From Sipunculus nudus (Eukaryota > Annelida > Sipuncula > Golfingiida > Sipunculidae), in contig CM049307.1 of NCBI GenBank assembly GCA_026874595.1, positions 40,370,362 through 40,434,361 of the forward strand: a stretch of 64,000 nucleotides of DNA. Reading direction: 5' to 3'. This document shows, one piece after another, positions 43,601-53,191 of the stretch. The notes under the pieces were generated by a model. The model was given only the letters and a program-made list of their open reading frames with translations. It was not told where the DNA came from and did no database searches. Position numbers and translations under genes: made by a program. How positions within the stretch are numbered: position 1 is the stretch's first letter; each line of letters begins with the position of its first letter.

Positions 43601-46600
43601 CGTCCTGTACACAAGACCGTCACCGGATGCCCTCTGTAACATGAAATGTTGTACTTGTTGTTTAAGAAATTATTGCCCAGTAATGTATTTGGCATCGGCT
43701 AAATTCCTCATTTCCAACAAATATTATCGAAACTGACCCATTACCAAATTGTACAATTTATATGATTTTATTTTTTCACCTGATACAGTAAGAATAACGT
43801 AAGTTGAAGAAAACAAATTGGTCCTCTTTCAAAAGGAAATGTCATACATTTTTGCCAAGTGATATAAATGTTGGGTTTCATAAGACCGCACCTGTTGAAC
43901 AAATTGAACCTTTTTCAAAAGGAAATGTCATACATTTTTGCCCAGTGATATAAATGTTGGTTTTCATAAGAACGCACCTGTTGCCATAGGAACACATAAG
44001 ACCTGAAGGGGACGATACCAGTAACCAGCAGAAGCGCCCAGAAGACAAAGAGGACCGACCCGGAGTGAACGCCCTTCATGTACTCATACGGAGTCAGGAA
44101 AGCTGCCAGCACCTGCATCATGAAGGATACTCACGATAAAAATTATGATAACAGTCCCAGAAAGTTATGTTCCAAGGACACAATCAAACTAGGAAAAGAT
44201 CAGGCATAGGAGTTTTCGTTCAGAAGGTATTCATAAATTTACTAAAATATTCTATTTTATGTGTCCATTTTTAGCATAGAAAATAAAATGATAAAAACAG
44301 AACACAGGATGAATTATAAAAAAGATATTGCTTATAAACAGAAAGAGACTTAAGTTCATTAAAACTTACCATTGTTGCCATGACGATGGGCGGAGAGACA
44401 AACCTTACAGGTGGATGGTGAACCCCGGAACGGCTTTCGTGTATATGTTGCCATAGGTTGAGTGACGTCACGACAAACAGCAAGCAGCACGTGACCTGTG
44501 AATGGAAAATGGTTTATAAATCAATCGAGATTATCGTATCTATGGTTAGGTTAATTGTGTTAGTCTAATGCTATCTGCGAATATATGTTTTGGAGTTGCT
44601 GTATGGCATTTTTTTCTGAGTAGCACATAATATATTTTTGCATAGAGGTAGAGAGAATTCAAGAGTTTTTACAGCACAAGTTATTTCCTCTTTCATATAA
44701 GGATGTGTATAAATTAATCACATTGATTTTTTATTCATAAGAAAGAAAGAAAGAAAGAAAAAAGAGAAAAGGATACCATTAAGGTACAAGAAAAAGAAAA
44801 CAAAAGGAGAGGAGGGGGAAATCAAGGGGACATCAGAGGCAAAACGGAGGGAAAAGTAAGGGAACGGAATAGAAGGAAAAATACCAATACAATATACCTT
44901 GAAATTCTATTTTTATTTTTTTCAACATGATAAAAAACCTACCATTTTGCATTTGTTCAAGGGACTTGTGCCACAGAAGGTGTTTAGATTTTGCTTTTGT
45001 AGTAGGAAACTGATTTGAACAGCAACACCAAGCCACAGCCAAGCACAAGGCACCCATACCAACAGCGTCTCCTGAATACATCTCGTCAGCTCCGGCTCAC
45101 TTGTGTTATAGGAAAGACGGACACTCTGAATTAAAGTAACATTACAAGAACGTTTAAATATCGTCATATAGGAAAGCGATTACTCTTAAATTACATAACT
45201 GTGTGTAATTGTGTCGTACTAAAAGTTTCATAGCAGGAGCGTCGTGTTGTTGGAAAGACATTGGCTCTAAAATTATTATAACATGGACGTGATCATGTTA
45301 TAGGAAAGACAGGCGGTCTTAAGTTATATAACATGGGCATCATCGTGTTGTAGGAAAGAGCCATTTTCAGAGTTACATATCATGAACTTCAATGCTCTCT
45401 TAGACTGGCACATGAACCTCCGGTTGTAGGAGAGATGTGCGCTCTTTAAGTGACAAAATACGAACATCGTGATTGTAAGAATGATGGTAACAACATAAGA
45501 AAGCTTATCGGATAACAGTGCCAACACCATTTTTTTACGGACGTAATGCTATTATTTTTCAAACCCGTCATCTACGCATTGCCATGATATAGTTACTCAG
45601 TTTTTGCATTATTTCAATTAAGGACCACTTCCTCTTATTTTCGATAGAAAAGGGGTAATGAAATCCATGATCAAGATGTGGACAGCTTTCAGTTTTCAAT
45701 TAAATATCATTAAAATGTTAGTCTCATCCTTAATCAAATTAATGTACCGTTTTACTTTAAGATTAAACTTACAATAACCGCAGCAGCTATATAAGGCATT
45801 ACATGGGTTATCGTATATGCTGCAACCATCTATGATTATTGTACTCCATTATTCTTGGGGACAAGGAACACGTGTGCACGACAAAGATCAAAGTTACTGT
45901 TGACCTGGATAATAGTAGAACCGTTCCAACTGGCCGACCGGTGGTCAAAATCCTCAACTATGATATATTATAGTTGCACTTGCACTTAGGTCATATTGTA
46001 CCATCGTTGTATTGCGTCATGCCGGCAATAGAGAGTTCCGAGGTAAAACTTGTCCCTTCATTTCAACTACATTTTCTCATTTTTTGTACATTTAACACCC
46101 TGAAAATAGGGTAGCAGCCTACCTTGAATACCTGTGTGGTTTCAATTTGCAGCACAGCCATTTTGCAGAAGAGGTAATGATTTAGTAATTTTTTTACAAT
46201 TATATTGCACAATCACTGCTTCGGAGGGGATCAAAACCAATATAACCACTTTCTTCGACCCTGTATTATTTTGAAAAGGTTGAGATGTTTGCAACCCACA
46301 CATCCCCTAATTTGGTGGTACTCCGCCAAAACATTCTCTATAACTGCTAGGCATGTACAGTTGAATAAGGGAATTTTTTTTACCACCACTAAAATGCTCG
46401 AACCTTTTCAGCAACATTGAGAGATCTTGGTCGGTCACGTGATCATTGACCTTAAACGTCAATTTGCGCATACAACAATGTATCACATGATGGGCTTAAG
46501 ACATCGGTAACAATAATCGCCATGTACAACTGTACGTTACCCTGTCGATCATGTAATAACAAGTTAGAATGTATTGTTGTTTTACTCATTCACTGGTCTG

Positions 46601-47808
46601 ATATGTATACATGCACCACAAAAGTAAGGTACTAATATTAAATCGGTGTTCAACTTGCAGTCGTGTTAAACTAGTAATCAAATCTTAAATATTTGACCAC
46701 ATTCCAAATTTTAAACAGTATAGTGTGCATTATAAGAGAAATAAATGTGAGCATGATATTATATCGACCGATATTCCCCACAAGTAGTGTTGTATATAAA
46801 TATGTAATTAAAGAAGACATACATTACAATTTACATTTTAGAATGAACAGCTCTTATTATATAAAATATATTTATAAGGCCAAAAAAATTAAGGTAAGGT
46901 TCTCAGGCACCGCCCGCGGCAATTTTAAACCCCGGCATTCAATTTTTTTATTTTGATTTTCAATCGAAACTTATCAATTTTGAGCACCAGCCGCTCGTTA
47001 ATTTCTTTCAAGATGATAAAATCTATAAAATATTGATAAAATTTCCTTTGTTATGTAGCGCTTTTACTTGTTTAGCAAAATAAATCTGTTATCATCATGC
47101 TTTTCCCTTATCATTTGACTTTTTTACCGAAACATACAAAAAAATTAAAAATTAACCTTTTTTTTTGGCCTAAACATGATTTTTATATTGATTTAATATA
47201 TAGGAATATGCGTGTACTAATACCGTTGTTTAAATACTTAGCCTATATAATAAATGAATGAGAGTGACTAAAATAGCTGGGCACGATATTTTAGCCGTGG
47301 CTACAGGCACCTCAAACCGACAACCTCAACCCCGTCCCATCCATCAACCCTACCAAGACCAACCGAGGCTCCCTCGCCCAGACCCAATTTTTATTATCTA
47401 GAGTATTAATAAGCATACCTGAACTGAATTAATTGATAATATATTCCAAACCGATAAACCGGCTTTGTTAAATGGACATAAATAGCTTTAGACTTTTTGT
47501 CAGAAATGCATCATGATGTTGTAACAGTATATATATGTATGCGTTACCAATCCTTATGAGGTATATGACGATAATCAATGAAACATATTTTCATTCTTTG
47601 GAATTTTAAAAAGTTCAGTACTTCAGGTAATTATATTGGCGACCTCCCCTGGATCCCCCTGTCTATATTGTTGTTACATCTCTTGCTTGGAGCTTAAACT
47701 ATTTTTTGTAAAAAAAAAAAAAATGGAAATGGAAACTGAACTTACCCAGAATAAATCCCTCGCGCCCTTATATCCACAGAATTCAGACCAGAACACATCT
47801 TGAGACAT
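22743..47808 (-). CDS. ABCC-like: Gene B: complete ABCC-family protein with one ablated ATP site
   Basis: Thirty-one exons, 1503 codons plus stop, all phases consistent. In transcript order: 47746-47808, 44943-45125, 44370-44495, 43978-44112, 43433-43633, 42512-42573, 40532-40666, 39887-40111, 39355-39532, 38592-38846, 38173-38238, 37682-37819, 37272-37418, 36764-36848, 36119-36185, 35431-35557, 34845-35027, 33957-34112, 32133-32307, 31280-31347, 29982-30204, 29511-29655, 28603-28768, 27977-28176, 27415-27541, 26708-26809, 25533-25679, 24783-24941, 23830-23996, 23217-23411, 22743-22848. The layout TMD0-TMD1-NBD1-TMD2-NBD2 and the length match MRP1 (about 1530). NBD1 keeps Walker A GEPGSGKTT (704-712) and a Walker B Asp (820), but LSGGQ reads ATNDI (796-800). 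NBD2 has SRQPPSLSA for Walker A, LHDVT for LDEAT, and no H-loop His, but keeps LSLGQ. The exon 20 acceptor is the least certain boundary. Export by ATP hydrolysis seems unlikely; function unknown. Confidence 0.92.
23217..23411 (-). CDS. ABCC-like: Gene B exon 30, NBD2 signature kept, Walker B and H-loop lost
   Basis: Begins (S)LGQQQLVCFARAFL, an ABCC-type LSxGQ signature. Walker B is ILVLHDVTENVD where MRPs have ILVLDEATAAVD: the Mg-coordinating Asp is His1427 and the catalytic Glu is Asp1428. The H-loop region reads TVLNASNNP instead of TVLTIAHRL, with Asn1459 for His. There are no stops or frameshifts. Confidence 0.93.
24677..24736. repeat. (AT)n microsatellite near gene B exon 28
   Basis: About 30 AT units in intron 28, only 46 bases from the exon 28 donor. 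Confidence 0.95.
24783..24941 (-). CDS. ABCC-like: Gene B exon 28, NBD2 with destroyed Walker A
   Basis: Encodes 53 residues from 1296. It aligns residue for residue with MRP-type VGIVGRTGAGKSS but reads IGVISRQPPSLSA: the three glycines and the lysine are replaced by Ser, Pro, Ser and Leu1306. The flanking sequence, CLFRMVESMKGAVIIDGVAL and ALRERFTLITQ with the Q-loop Gln1348, is well conserved, so the alignment is not in doubt. Acceptor and donor are canonical. Confidence 0.93.
24966..25063. repeat. 98-base near-perfect palindrome in gene B intron 27
   Basis: The left arm starts CACTGCGCTTCGGCC and the right arm ends GGCCGAGGCGCAGTG. The arms are about 48 bases with few mismatches and almost no loop (around AAAAGCC). 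It could be a fold-back transposon or a hairpin precursor; sequence alone does not decide. Confidence 0.8.
26148..26461. repeat. Composite AT microsatellite with a duplicated 67-base insert
   Basis: Long (AT)n runs enclose two identical segments starting AGTGTCGGTGGGTTTC at 26218 and 26313 and ending GAGTAAC at 26284 and 26379 (period 95). It lies in gene B intron 26 (between exons 26 and 27). Confidence 0.85.
26780..27025. repeat. Duplication over the gene B exon 26 acceptor
   Basis: The exon edge CCCTGTGCACTGCAAG recurs as CCCGTGCACTGAAAGG at about 26956-26971. The neighbouring block CGAGACACCAAAATACT recurs at about 26917 and, more diverged, near 27000. The copy keeps a CAG/TGCAC acceptor behind a longer pyrimidine run than the real one. 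Confidence 0.7.
28857..28902. repeat. (AT)n microsatellite in gene B intron 22
   Basis: Pure AT run about 90 bases upstream of the exon 23 acceptor in transcript sense. Confidence 0.95.
29511..29655 (-). CDS. ABCC-like: Gene B exon 22 (TMD2, altered coupling-loop motif)
   Basis: Encodes AFSVLVESIFISAGCAEAVS and HSRLLGNILRAPVSHLKATP. The near-universal ABCC sequence FERTPSGxxxNRFS is here HLKATPILLVVKSFS across the junction with exon 23, losing the Ser-Gly and the Asn-Arg. Both splice sites and the phase are normal. Confidence 0.82.
31280..31347 (-). CDS. ABCC-like: Gene B exon 20, inter-domain linker (acceptor uncertain)
   Basis: A Ser/Lys-rich linker (ATNVSRCHEKIISKAS and so on) between NBD1 and TMD2. 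The reading frame is fixed by the next exon (SELASNTVSSYIKAYG). The start was placed at GATCAG/CTACC because only that acceptor matches the phase 1 end of exon 19; a nearby GGTAG acceptor would need a different exon 19 donor. Confidence 0.6.
31749..32051. repeat. About 300-base imperfect inverted repeat (fold-back element) in gene B intron 19
   Basis: The left arm contains GTTGTTCTATATCTCCTTCG; the right arm contains its inverse ACGAAGGAGATATGGAACAA. Similarity continues inward (TGACTGACACATGG against the inverse of CTCTGTGCCAGTCA) to a centre near 31905. No coding capacity. Confidence 0.7.
32133..32307 (-). CDS. ABCC-like: Gene B exon 19, NBD1 end
   Basis: Starts TRILVTSNKDHLP, where ABCC proteins have ILVTHS; the H-loop histidine is Ser851. 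It continues through VVVVMRGGTIVETGGYNDLM, the usual C-terminal strand of NBD1, into the linker. The donor GTTTGT gives phase 1; an in-frame TAA would follow soon if the intron were retained. Confidence 0.88.
32399..33433. mobile_element. Non-autonomous TIR DNA transposon in gene B intron 18
   Basis: Ends are TACAGTGGAACCCC and its exact inverse GGGGTTCCACTGTA, so the inverted repeat CAGTGGAACCCC is flanked by TA on both sides, as expected for a TA-target element (Tc1/mariner-like). Subterminal copies of GGTCGTAATT and GGTCGCAATT occur at both ends. There is no transposase frame in its 1035 bases. Confidence 0.75.
33957..34112 (-). CDS. ABCC-like: Gene B exon 18, NBD1 with lost signature motif
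   Basis: Encodes 52 residues from 793. Aligned with gene A exon 18 ([10 protein letters not shown]), this reads ENATNDIRQR, so the LSGGQ that contacts the gamma-phosphate across the dimer is gone. The GEK that precedes it in gene A is also replaced (DNSFK, previous exon). LARAMYRDPDIFVIDD follows and keeps the Walker B Asp820. The D-loop SAVDA is SAGSE. Splice sites are clean and there is no stop. Confidence 0.92.
35431..35557 (-). CDS. ABCC-like: Gene B exon 16, NBD1 Walker A (intact)
   Basis: Encodes VAVVGEPGSGKTTLLYAIMG; the GxxGxGKT loop and Lys710 are present, so NBD1 can plausibly bind a nucleotide phosphate. This contrasts with the NBD2 equivalent at 24783-24941. Confidence 0.92.
36326..36354. 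repeat. (AT)n microsatellite in gene B intron 14
   Basis: Short pure AT run following AATAATAATAA. Confidence 0.9.
37613..37655. repeat. (AT)n microsatellite beside the gene B exon 12 donor
   Basis: About 21 AT units ending 26 bases from exon 12. Confidence 0.95.
40765..42279. mobile_element. Related TIR DNA transposon in gene B intron 6
   Basis: Begins TACAGTCGAACCTG and ends GGTTGGACTGTA, with the same subterminal theme (GTGGTCGTAATAGACAGGTGG on the left, AGGTGGTCGTTC on the right). At 1515 bases with TA at both ends, it belongs to the same superfamily style as the 32399-33433 element but a different subfamily. No convincing transposase could be read. Confidence 0.65.
43811..43982. repeat. 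86-base direct duplication over the gene B exon 4 donor
   Basis: Two nearly identical copies, period 86, each ending with CGCACCTGTTG on the plus strand. Read on the minus strand, both give CAACAG/GTGCG, so the true donor (43977/43978) has an intact twin at 43891/43892. Confidence 0.85.
44738..44882. repeat. Polypurine tract in gene B intron 2
   Basis: About 145 bases almost free of pyrimidines on the plus strand, beginning with GAAA tetranucleotides and continuing GGAGAGGAGGGGGAAA; it ends about 60 bases before the exon 2 donor. Confidence 0.85.
44943..45125 (-). CDS. ABCC-like: Gene B exon 2 (TMD0)
   Basis: Encodes 61 residues including ETLLVWVPCAWLWLGVAVQ, a TMD0 helix equivalent to gene A exon 2 and of identical length (183 bases). 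The 5' edge of this exon forms the first unit of a decayed tandem array running to about 45490. Confidence 0.88.
45100..45490. repeat. Decayed tandem array over the gene B exon 2 acceptor
   Basis: Six units marked by GGAAAG or GGAGAG at 45111, 45171, 45252, 45303, 45353 and 45429. Unit one holds the real exon edge; the others are intronic. Several copies keep an AG at the position of the acceptor. Confidence 0.7.
47746..47808 (-). CDS. ABCC-like: Gene B exon 1, start codon
   Basis: The ATG is read from 47808 down to 47806. The 21 codons contain SEFCGYKG and end DLFW at a GTAAGT-like donor, homologous to gene A exon 1. The intron to exon 2 is about 2.6 kb. Base -3 is A. Confidence 0.85.
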
Positions 47809-49199
47809 AGTTTCGCTGAAATTTTATCAGATGAGATAGCTGAGTGTTAGGTTCGGTCACAGACAGGAATCCCGCATTGTATACAAGTAAGGTAATAAAC
47901 TGTAACGGGCATCAGAAGTCGCACCTGTGTAGGTTCATAAGGGTCGACAATTAACACTTTCATGTATATAACAACATGGGGGTTGCGTGGCCGCAGGGTA
48001 GTGCAGACTGAATGATGGTCATTTAAAGGTCATGATTTATAATTGTGTTAAGGTTGAATATTATACTGTGTGTGCGTGTTCCTGCATGTGGGTCTGTTCT
48101 TTGATACACGTTACATTCAAACTGTGCATCGGGCATTTCGTGAAATGCCTAAAAGCTAAAGATTCCAGGTATTTCACGACTATAAATTGTAGGCTTACAT
48201 GTGACTGAAATCTGGAGATCATCATTACACAATTAGATTGTGTTTATGGCAAATTATGCAATAGCATAATCTCAATTTCATATGCTTTATGTTGCAAAAT
48301 AGTCGGATAAACTAATAGTTGAAAGATTAAATTCCAAATATAATAGTATCCAAAATACTAGGTCTGAAGAACAAACTTTCTTAACCACCGCAGCCATTTC
48401 TAAGGAGGGTTTCAAGCCAATTTTTGCGGTTTTAGACACCACTTTTCCGGAACTCAGGACCGTTTTCAGGTTTTTTCATAAGTTTTTTTTTAGGTTTGAG
48501 CCCTTTTATACCTAAATCCTTCATCCTTATGCAAATATGGATAATTTTTAAAACCTTTACCTATATCTTTACTTTTAAATAAAATAATAATTACTTTATT
48601 AAGCGTGTTTTAGGGTAATTTGGTATTTATATTTCACTGCCAGACATATTCTGCAATTCTTTGTTTTTTATCATGCATTAAGGTTATAAATTCGTTCTAT
48701 ATTTTCAGTTCCAGTATTCTTTTTGCAATTTGCCACACAAGTAAACGTCTGCTTGTCTTTGATCTTCTGAATGGCAAGTCTCGAAAATCACTTGTTCGCA
48801 CTTCATATAACGATACCTTCCCATAGTGAGACAATTTTCGTCTGGCTCCCAAATGACTCACAGCATTATCCATTTCAGTACGAAGTGCTAGAGTCTGTTG
48901 ATGTGCAGTGTATTGCAGGGCTAATCGAACTTGAGGGAGAACTATTTCAAAAGAGTAAGGGATATTTCTGCTTTCTAAAATTACATTAAACATGTACTAA
49001 CATTTCGGGTATGGAATATAAGATAGTCTTATATTATTTAAAGATCAATACCACTTTAATACAAATAGAATTCCTACTTCCATCATTATTACCCTATATA
49101 GAACGGATCATGGCGGTGTACTGTGCTTAAACAGGTTGTGTATGCAATGTCGGATAACTTCAATTTGTAAACGGCCATGTTGGTACGCAGGCCTGTCTA

Positions 49200-49640
49200 A
49201 TCACCTTTTTTAAATAGTAACTTTTTGGATATAGTGAAACTGACGAAAATTACTCTTTTTCATTTTTTTTTCTTTTCGGGAGTGACTCTTTATAATCCTT
49301 TTCAGTAAAAGAAATTTGAATTCTAATATTACTCTACTCTGATACAGACCAGTAAGAACAAGAATGGGACACCACATGCATAAAGCATGCATGTCGTGGT
49401 GTTCGAAATGCCTTATCTTAACATAACTTGAAGAAAGCCACGTGGACCACCTGTGTATCAAGCATTGGAGTTTGTATAAACACATATGCAGCAAGACTGT
49501 TAATTAGTCTATTTTATGAAATACCAGTGGTTAATGGATATGTTGCTCCAATTTTACTCTCTTTTTATCCGGAGCACTTTGACATGCCTGATATTGCTGC
49601 CATTATGCAATGTTACACATGGACTTCTTCCGTATGTTAA
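49200..49640. repeat. Dispersed repeat, copy 2 (between gene B and PMS2)
   Basis: Shares ACTCTTTTTC, GAACAAGAATGGGAC, AAATGCCTTATCTTAA and CCGGAGCACTTTG in the same order as 3580-4020. Confidence 0.5.
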
Positions 49641-50004
49641 AGGCCTAGTGCCCCTTAACCGAGAAAAAGAATAAAGCACCCACTTTACTTGTATCAAAAT
49701 AAATTTACTGCCCCCTGTCAAGCAAACAGAAAGCACTAAAATGACCAGTGTGCAAAAAAAACCCAAAATATCAAACAGCAGATGGACATAAAAAAATACT
49801 GCCATCTTACAAATACCTGCACATTTTGATGATAAAACAAGTTTTTGTTATATAACTTAAGTATGCAAAATATTATTTTTTAATCATGTGAGTGATAGTT
49901 ATTTTAATATGTACAAAAATGAAGTACTGAAATGCTGTATATTTCAGCAATTTAACATATAAATATGTTTATAAATAAACAAGACATTTTATTAAAAAAT
50001 AACT

Positions 50005-50010
50005 TTTATT
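50005..50010 (-). promoter_or_regulatory. Probable PMS2 polyadenylation signal
   Basis: AATAAA on the minus strand about 117 bases after the PMS2 stop, in an AT-rich stretch. Position and motif suit cleavage just beyond it; a further AATAAA lies at about 49987-49992. Confidence 0.55.
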
Positions 50011-50126
50011 ATTCATTTAGTGTATTCTAGAACTGCTGTTGAGAATCATATAATCATTAAAAGCTCTCATGCAGTTATTGGGTGGAGATGGGCTCCAGTC
50101 AGGGACAGATCCATTGTCAAGATGAT

Positions 50127-50204
50127 TCATTCCTGGTCAGGGGTGTCGGACACCATATCCAAGTTGATCAGGTGCCTCATCGTAGGTCTTCCATGGGGGC
50201 AGTT
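50127..50204 (-). CDS. PMS2: PMS2 last exon and stop
   Basis: Encodes [20 protein letters not shown] then TPDQE and TGA at 50129-50127. CPHGRP is the conserved C-terminal zinc-binding motif. The acceptor is TTTCAG at 50205 and above. Confidence 0.95.
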   Translation of the reverse strand, partial: NCPHGRPTMRHLINLDMVSDTPDQE

Positions 50205-53160
50205 CTGAAATGTCATAAACAGGTCAATTTAAAGTCTCAGAACAGTCTCTGGGGTCTGCTTACACATTAATTCAGTTTTTTTTTCTTAAATTACCTAAAC
50301 TGCTACTCTGGAACCACTGACATGTATTTATTGAGAGATATAGATATTCTCTACAATGTGGTATATGAACACTTGAGGATTTCCCGATACCGGTTGATTT
50401 TATCAATAATTTAAAAATATTTACTAAATTATATATTTTAACTTTAAATGGATATTTCTCATCAATTTATGTTGACAAACGTGATGATCTATTTATTATC
50501 TATTTCATCATTAACTGAGCTCTGACAGGATACTTTTTTATAACATGTTATTGTAATTGACTACTCATGGAGTAGGAATATTAAACAAACTTACCCAAGG
50601 CTGATCTAGCTCTGCCATATGATTTAAAACCTGAAATACAGGATTGACAATATGGTGAGGAAGTAGTACTGATAATATAGAGAAGAAAGTACCTCCATTT
50701 GATAATAAGGCCATTTAGAGACCACATTATGAGAAATATCTCTAAATAAGATTCCTTTGTAAAGTTGTGAAATTCCTTCATTTATCCTTTTTACAAAAAA
50801 AATTGGAATTCTGAGGTTTAAATGAAACCTTATTATTTTGATTATAGCAACTTGGCAGGAGGCCAACAAAATCGAAAGATCAGCACGACAATATTGAAAG
50901 GCATGTCTAACAGGATCTGCTTTTTTGCCTGATCAGTGAAATACTCGCAATGCAACATTCTCTATGCTAATCACAAATACACATCAGAACATGGGGGCAG
51001 TCTTACATGTTCAATCTGCAATTTGGACTTGTCACAAAACGATACATCTACTTGTACAAATAATTACAAGACTGGTATGTAAATTCTTTAATTATATTCA
51101 TTTAATGTCATCTAACTGATTGCACTGTGGATCATAGGATTTGGGAACCAATTTTCCAGTTTGTACATGGATCTTTATTGTACGAATATAGCTGGGAGAA
51201 TTACAAGAATGAATGCATACAGTAACATGCAGTAAACTCTATAGTATAGCCAAACATGTCAATTTCTTATAATTAGTGACTAAGTGTGTCAGAATTTCTC
51301 CAATTAGAATTTCAATTCAAAAGTAATTTTGATATATTTCTTTTCAACGTTACTGTTATTGGTACACTGAAATAGTATATGCAACAGAAATAAAATTTTA
51401 TTTCACTTTGCAAAGTCTGCAAATTTAGCAAAGTATTTAACAATCTCACATTTTTAAATATACAAATTCTTACTTTTGCAAGTACTTAACAAACCATTAT
51501 TTTCAATTTTGCCAAATTCATCTAAATTTGCCAGTATTTATCAAAGCAAGGTTTTTAATTTTGCAAAAGCTTCTTAATTTTTCAAGTATTAAAAACACAG
51601 AGTTCCTCTAAGAGAATTCATCAATTTCACAAAAATACAACAGCCCCATTAAATTGGACAACTGCAATATTTGATGCATATTATGCTTAATAATTATTCT
51701 GCATTAATACACTATATTAAATAAAGATGTAATAATGCTTTCTGTCAGTGCAGTATTTTCCCTGAAAAAGTGCAGACAAATAAATTCTTATGAGCAAATT
51801 TTACATCAGTTTAAAATCAAAAAGCTTAAAAAAATTTTTAAAATTCACTTTTCACATCATGATAAAGAAAGGTGGACATTTCTCACTTCACTCCAGCATA
51901 TATAAAGCTTTGCCCTAGTTCCTAATTATAGCACCGTAAACTTGTGATATTCCAACAAGACATTTATTCTCTACATACCTTTTTCATTTCCTGCTGGTTA
52001 AGTGCTGTTCCTACCATTATGGACTTCCTGCATGCCCTGGATGCGAACATCTGGCGGATCCTTGAAGGACGGCACATGATGCCCTAAACAATGAAGCACA
52101 TACAGAACTACAGCTTTGTAGAGGTTTCAAGATATTCTTAATAGTTTAATGTTTAAATTACTATTTTCAGTGAAATGTTTAGGTTACTGTGGTTGGCTTA
52201 ATATTTGTAATAAGAATAGTGAAGAAAATCACAAATACAACCACTCCCAAATTACGACCACTTTGCTCAGTCCCCCCAGGGCAGTCAGAATTGTGGGGTT
52301 CAACTGTATAAACAAATAAGTGGGCCTGCATATTAGTTTAAACGATGTGCAAGTCTATAAATTGTCAGAAATTTCATACTCCTATCTGTTAGTAGAGATC
52401 AACCATTTATTACTGATGATTGACCATGAAATTACAACTATTCAAATCACTAGTTGCCCAAGCAAATGCTGCCCTCCAGGCAGTTTGTCTCAACTGAATG
52501 AATAGTCAATTTATAGGAATTAAAACATTAAATGATTAACACAGCCTTCTTGAGTGTACTGCTTTCCATTTCATGCTAATTCATTGCATGGTGCCTTTCA
52601 GAAGTTGTGGAGAGTTTGTTTCCAAGGTAGGCTTGAGGATTCTTTTACATTTACATGTATGTTGTACTAGTGTTTTCCCTGTATAAAAATATTAAATGTA
52701 CCGGTATATCTAAATGATAATCAGGTAGGTACTTACTGGGGAGTCACTCAGCATGAAGATGAGCTCCTCAATGTCTAGAAAATATAAACAAATCAACATA
52801 AAACCTAAGAACACAGCATAACAGGGGCGTCAAGAGGGGGGGGAGGGATATATGTATGCTATAATTTAGCCAGGGGGATGGTCAATGTAATCATCCCCCT
52901 GCCTATTCAGAGAATAATATTTATATACTGGAATGAAATATATTAATAGTTTGAATTACAGACTATGGTTTCATTTCTGGGTTTACTATGAAATATTATA
53001 TATCTTAACCTGGAGTAGAATTAACCTATACTGGAAATATAAGATCTTATTTTTCAAAGCCATTTATTTTACCTTATACTGACACAAACTATCTGAATAT
53101 AAATCAAAATATTAATTATATTGAAATATATTTGAAATGTGGGACACAGACAATACAAGG

Positions 53161-53191
<31 letters not shown>

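Larger units (their letters stand above)
47809..50126. other. Spacer between gene B start and PMS2 stop
   Basis: About 2.3 kb that must hold the gene B promoter and the PMS2 3' UTR. The PMS2 AATAAA at 50005 and the dispersed repeat at 49200-49640 are the only features I can name. Short open frames on both strands near 48700-48990 have no recognisable family. Confidence 0.6.

Noticed and set aside
22743-47808. Gene B as a decayed pseudogene
   Set aside because: Thirty-one exons keep frame, phase and GT-AG sites over 1503 codons with a normal stop, which is not expected of neutral decay.
48697-48993. Open frames on both strands (98 and 72 codons) between gene B and PMS2
   Set aside because: Neither translation resembles a family I know, and no convincing exon structure surrounds them. 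They overlap each other on opposite strands, and frames of this size are expected by chance.
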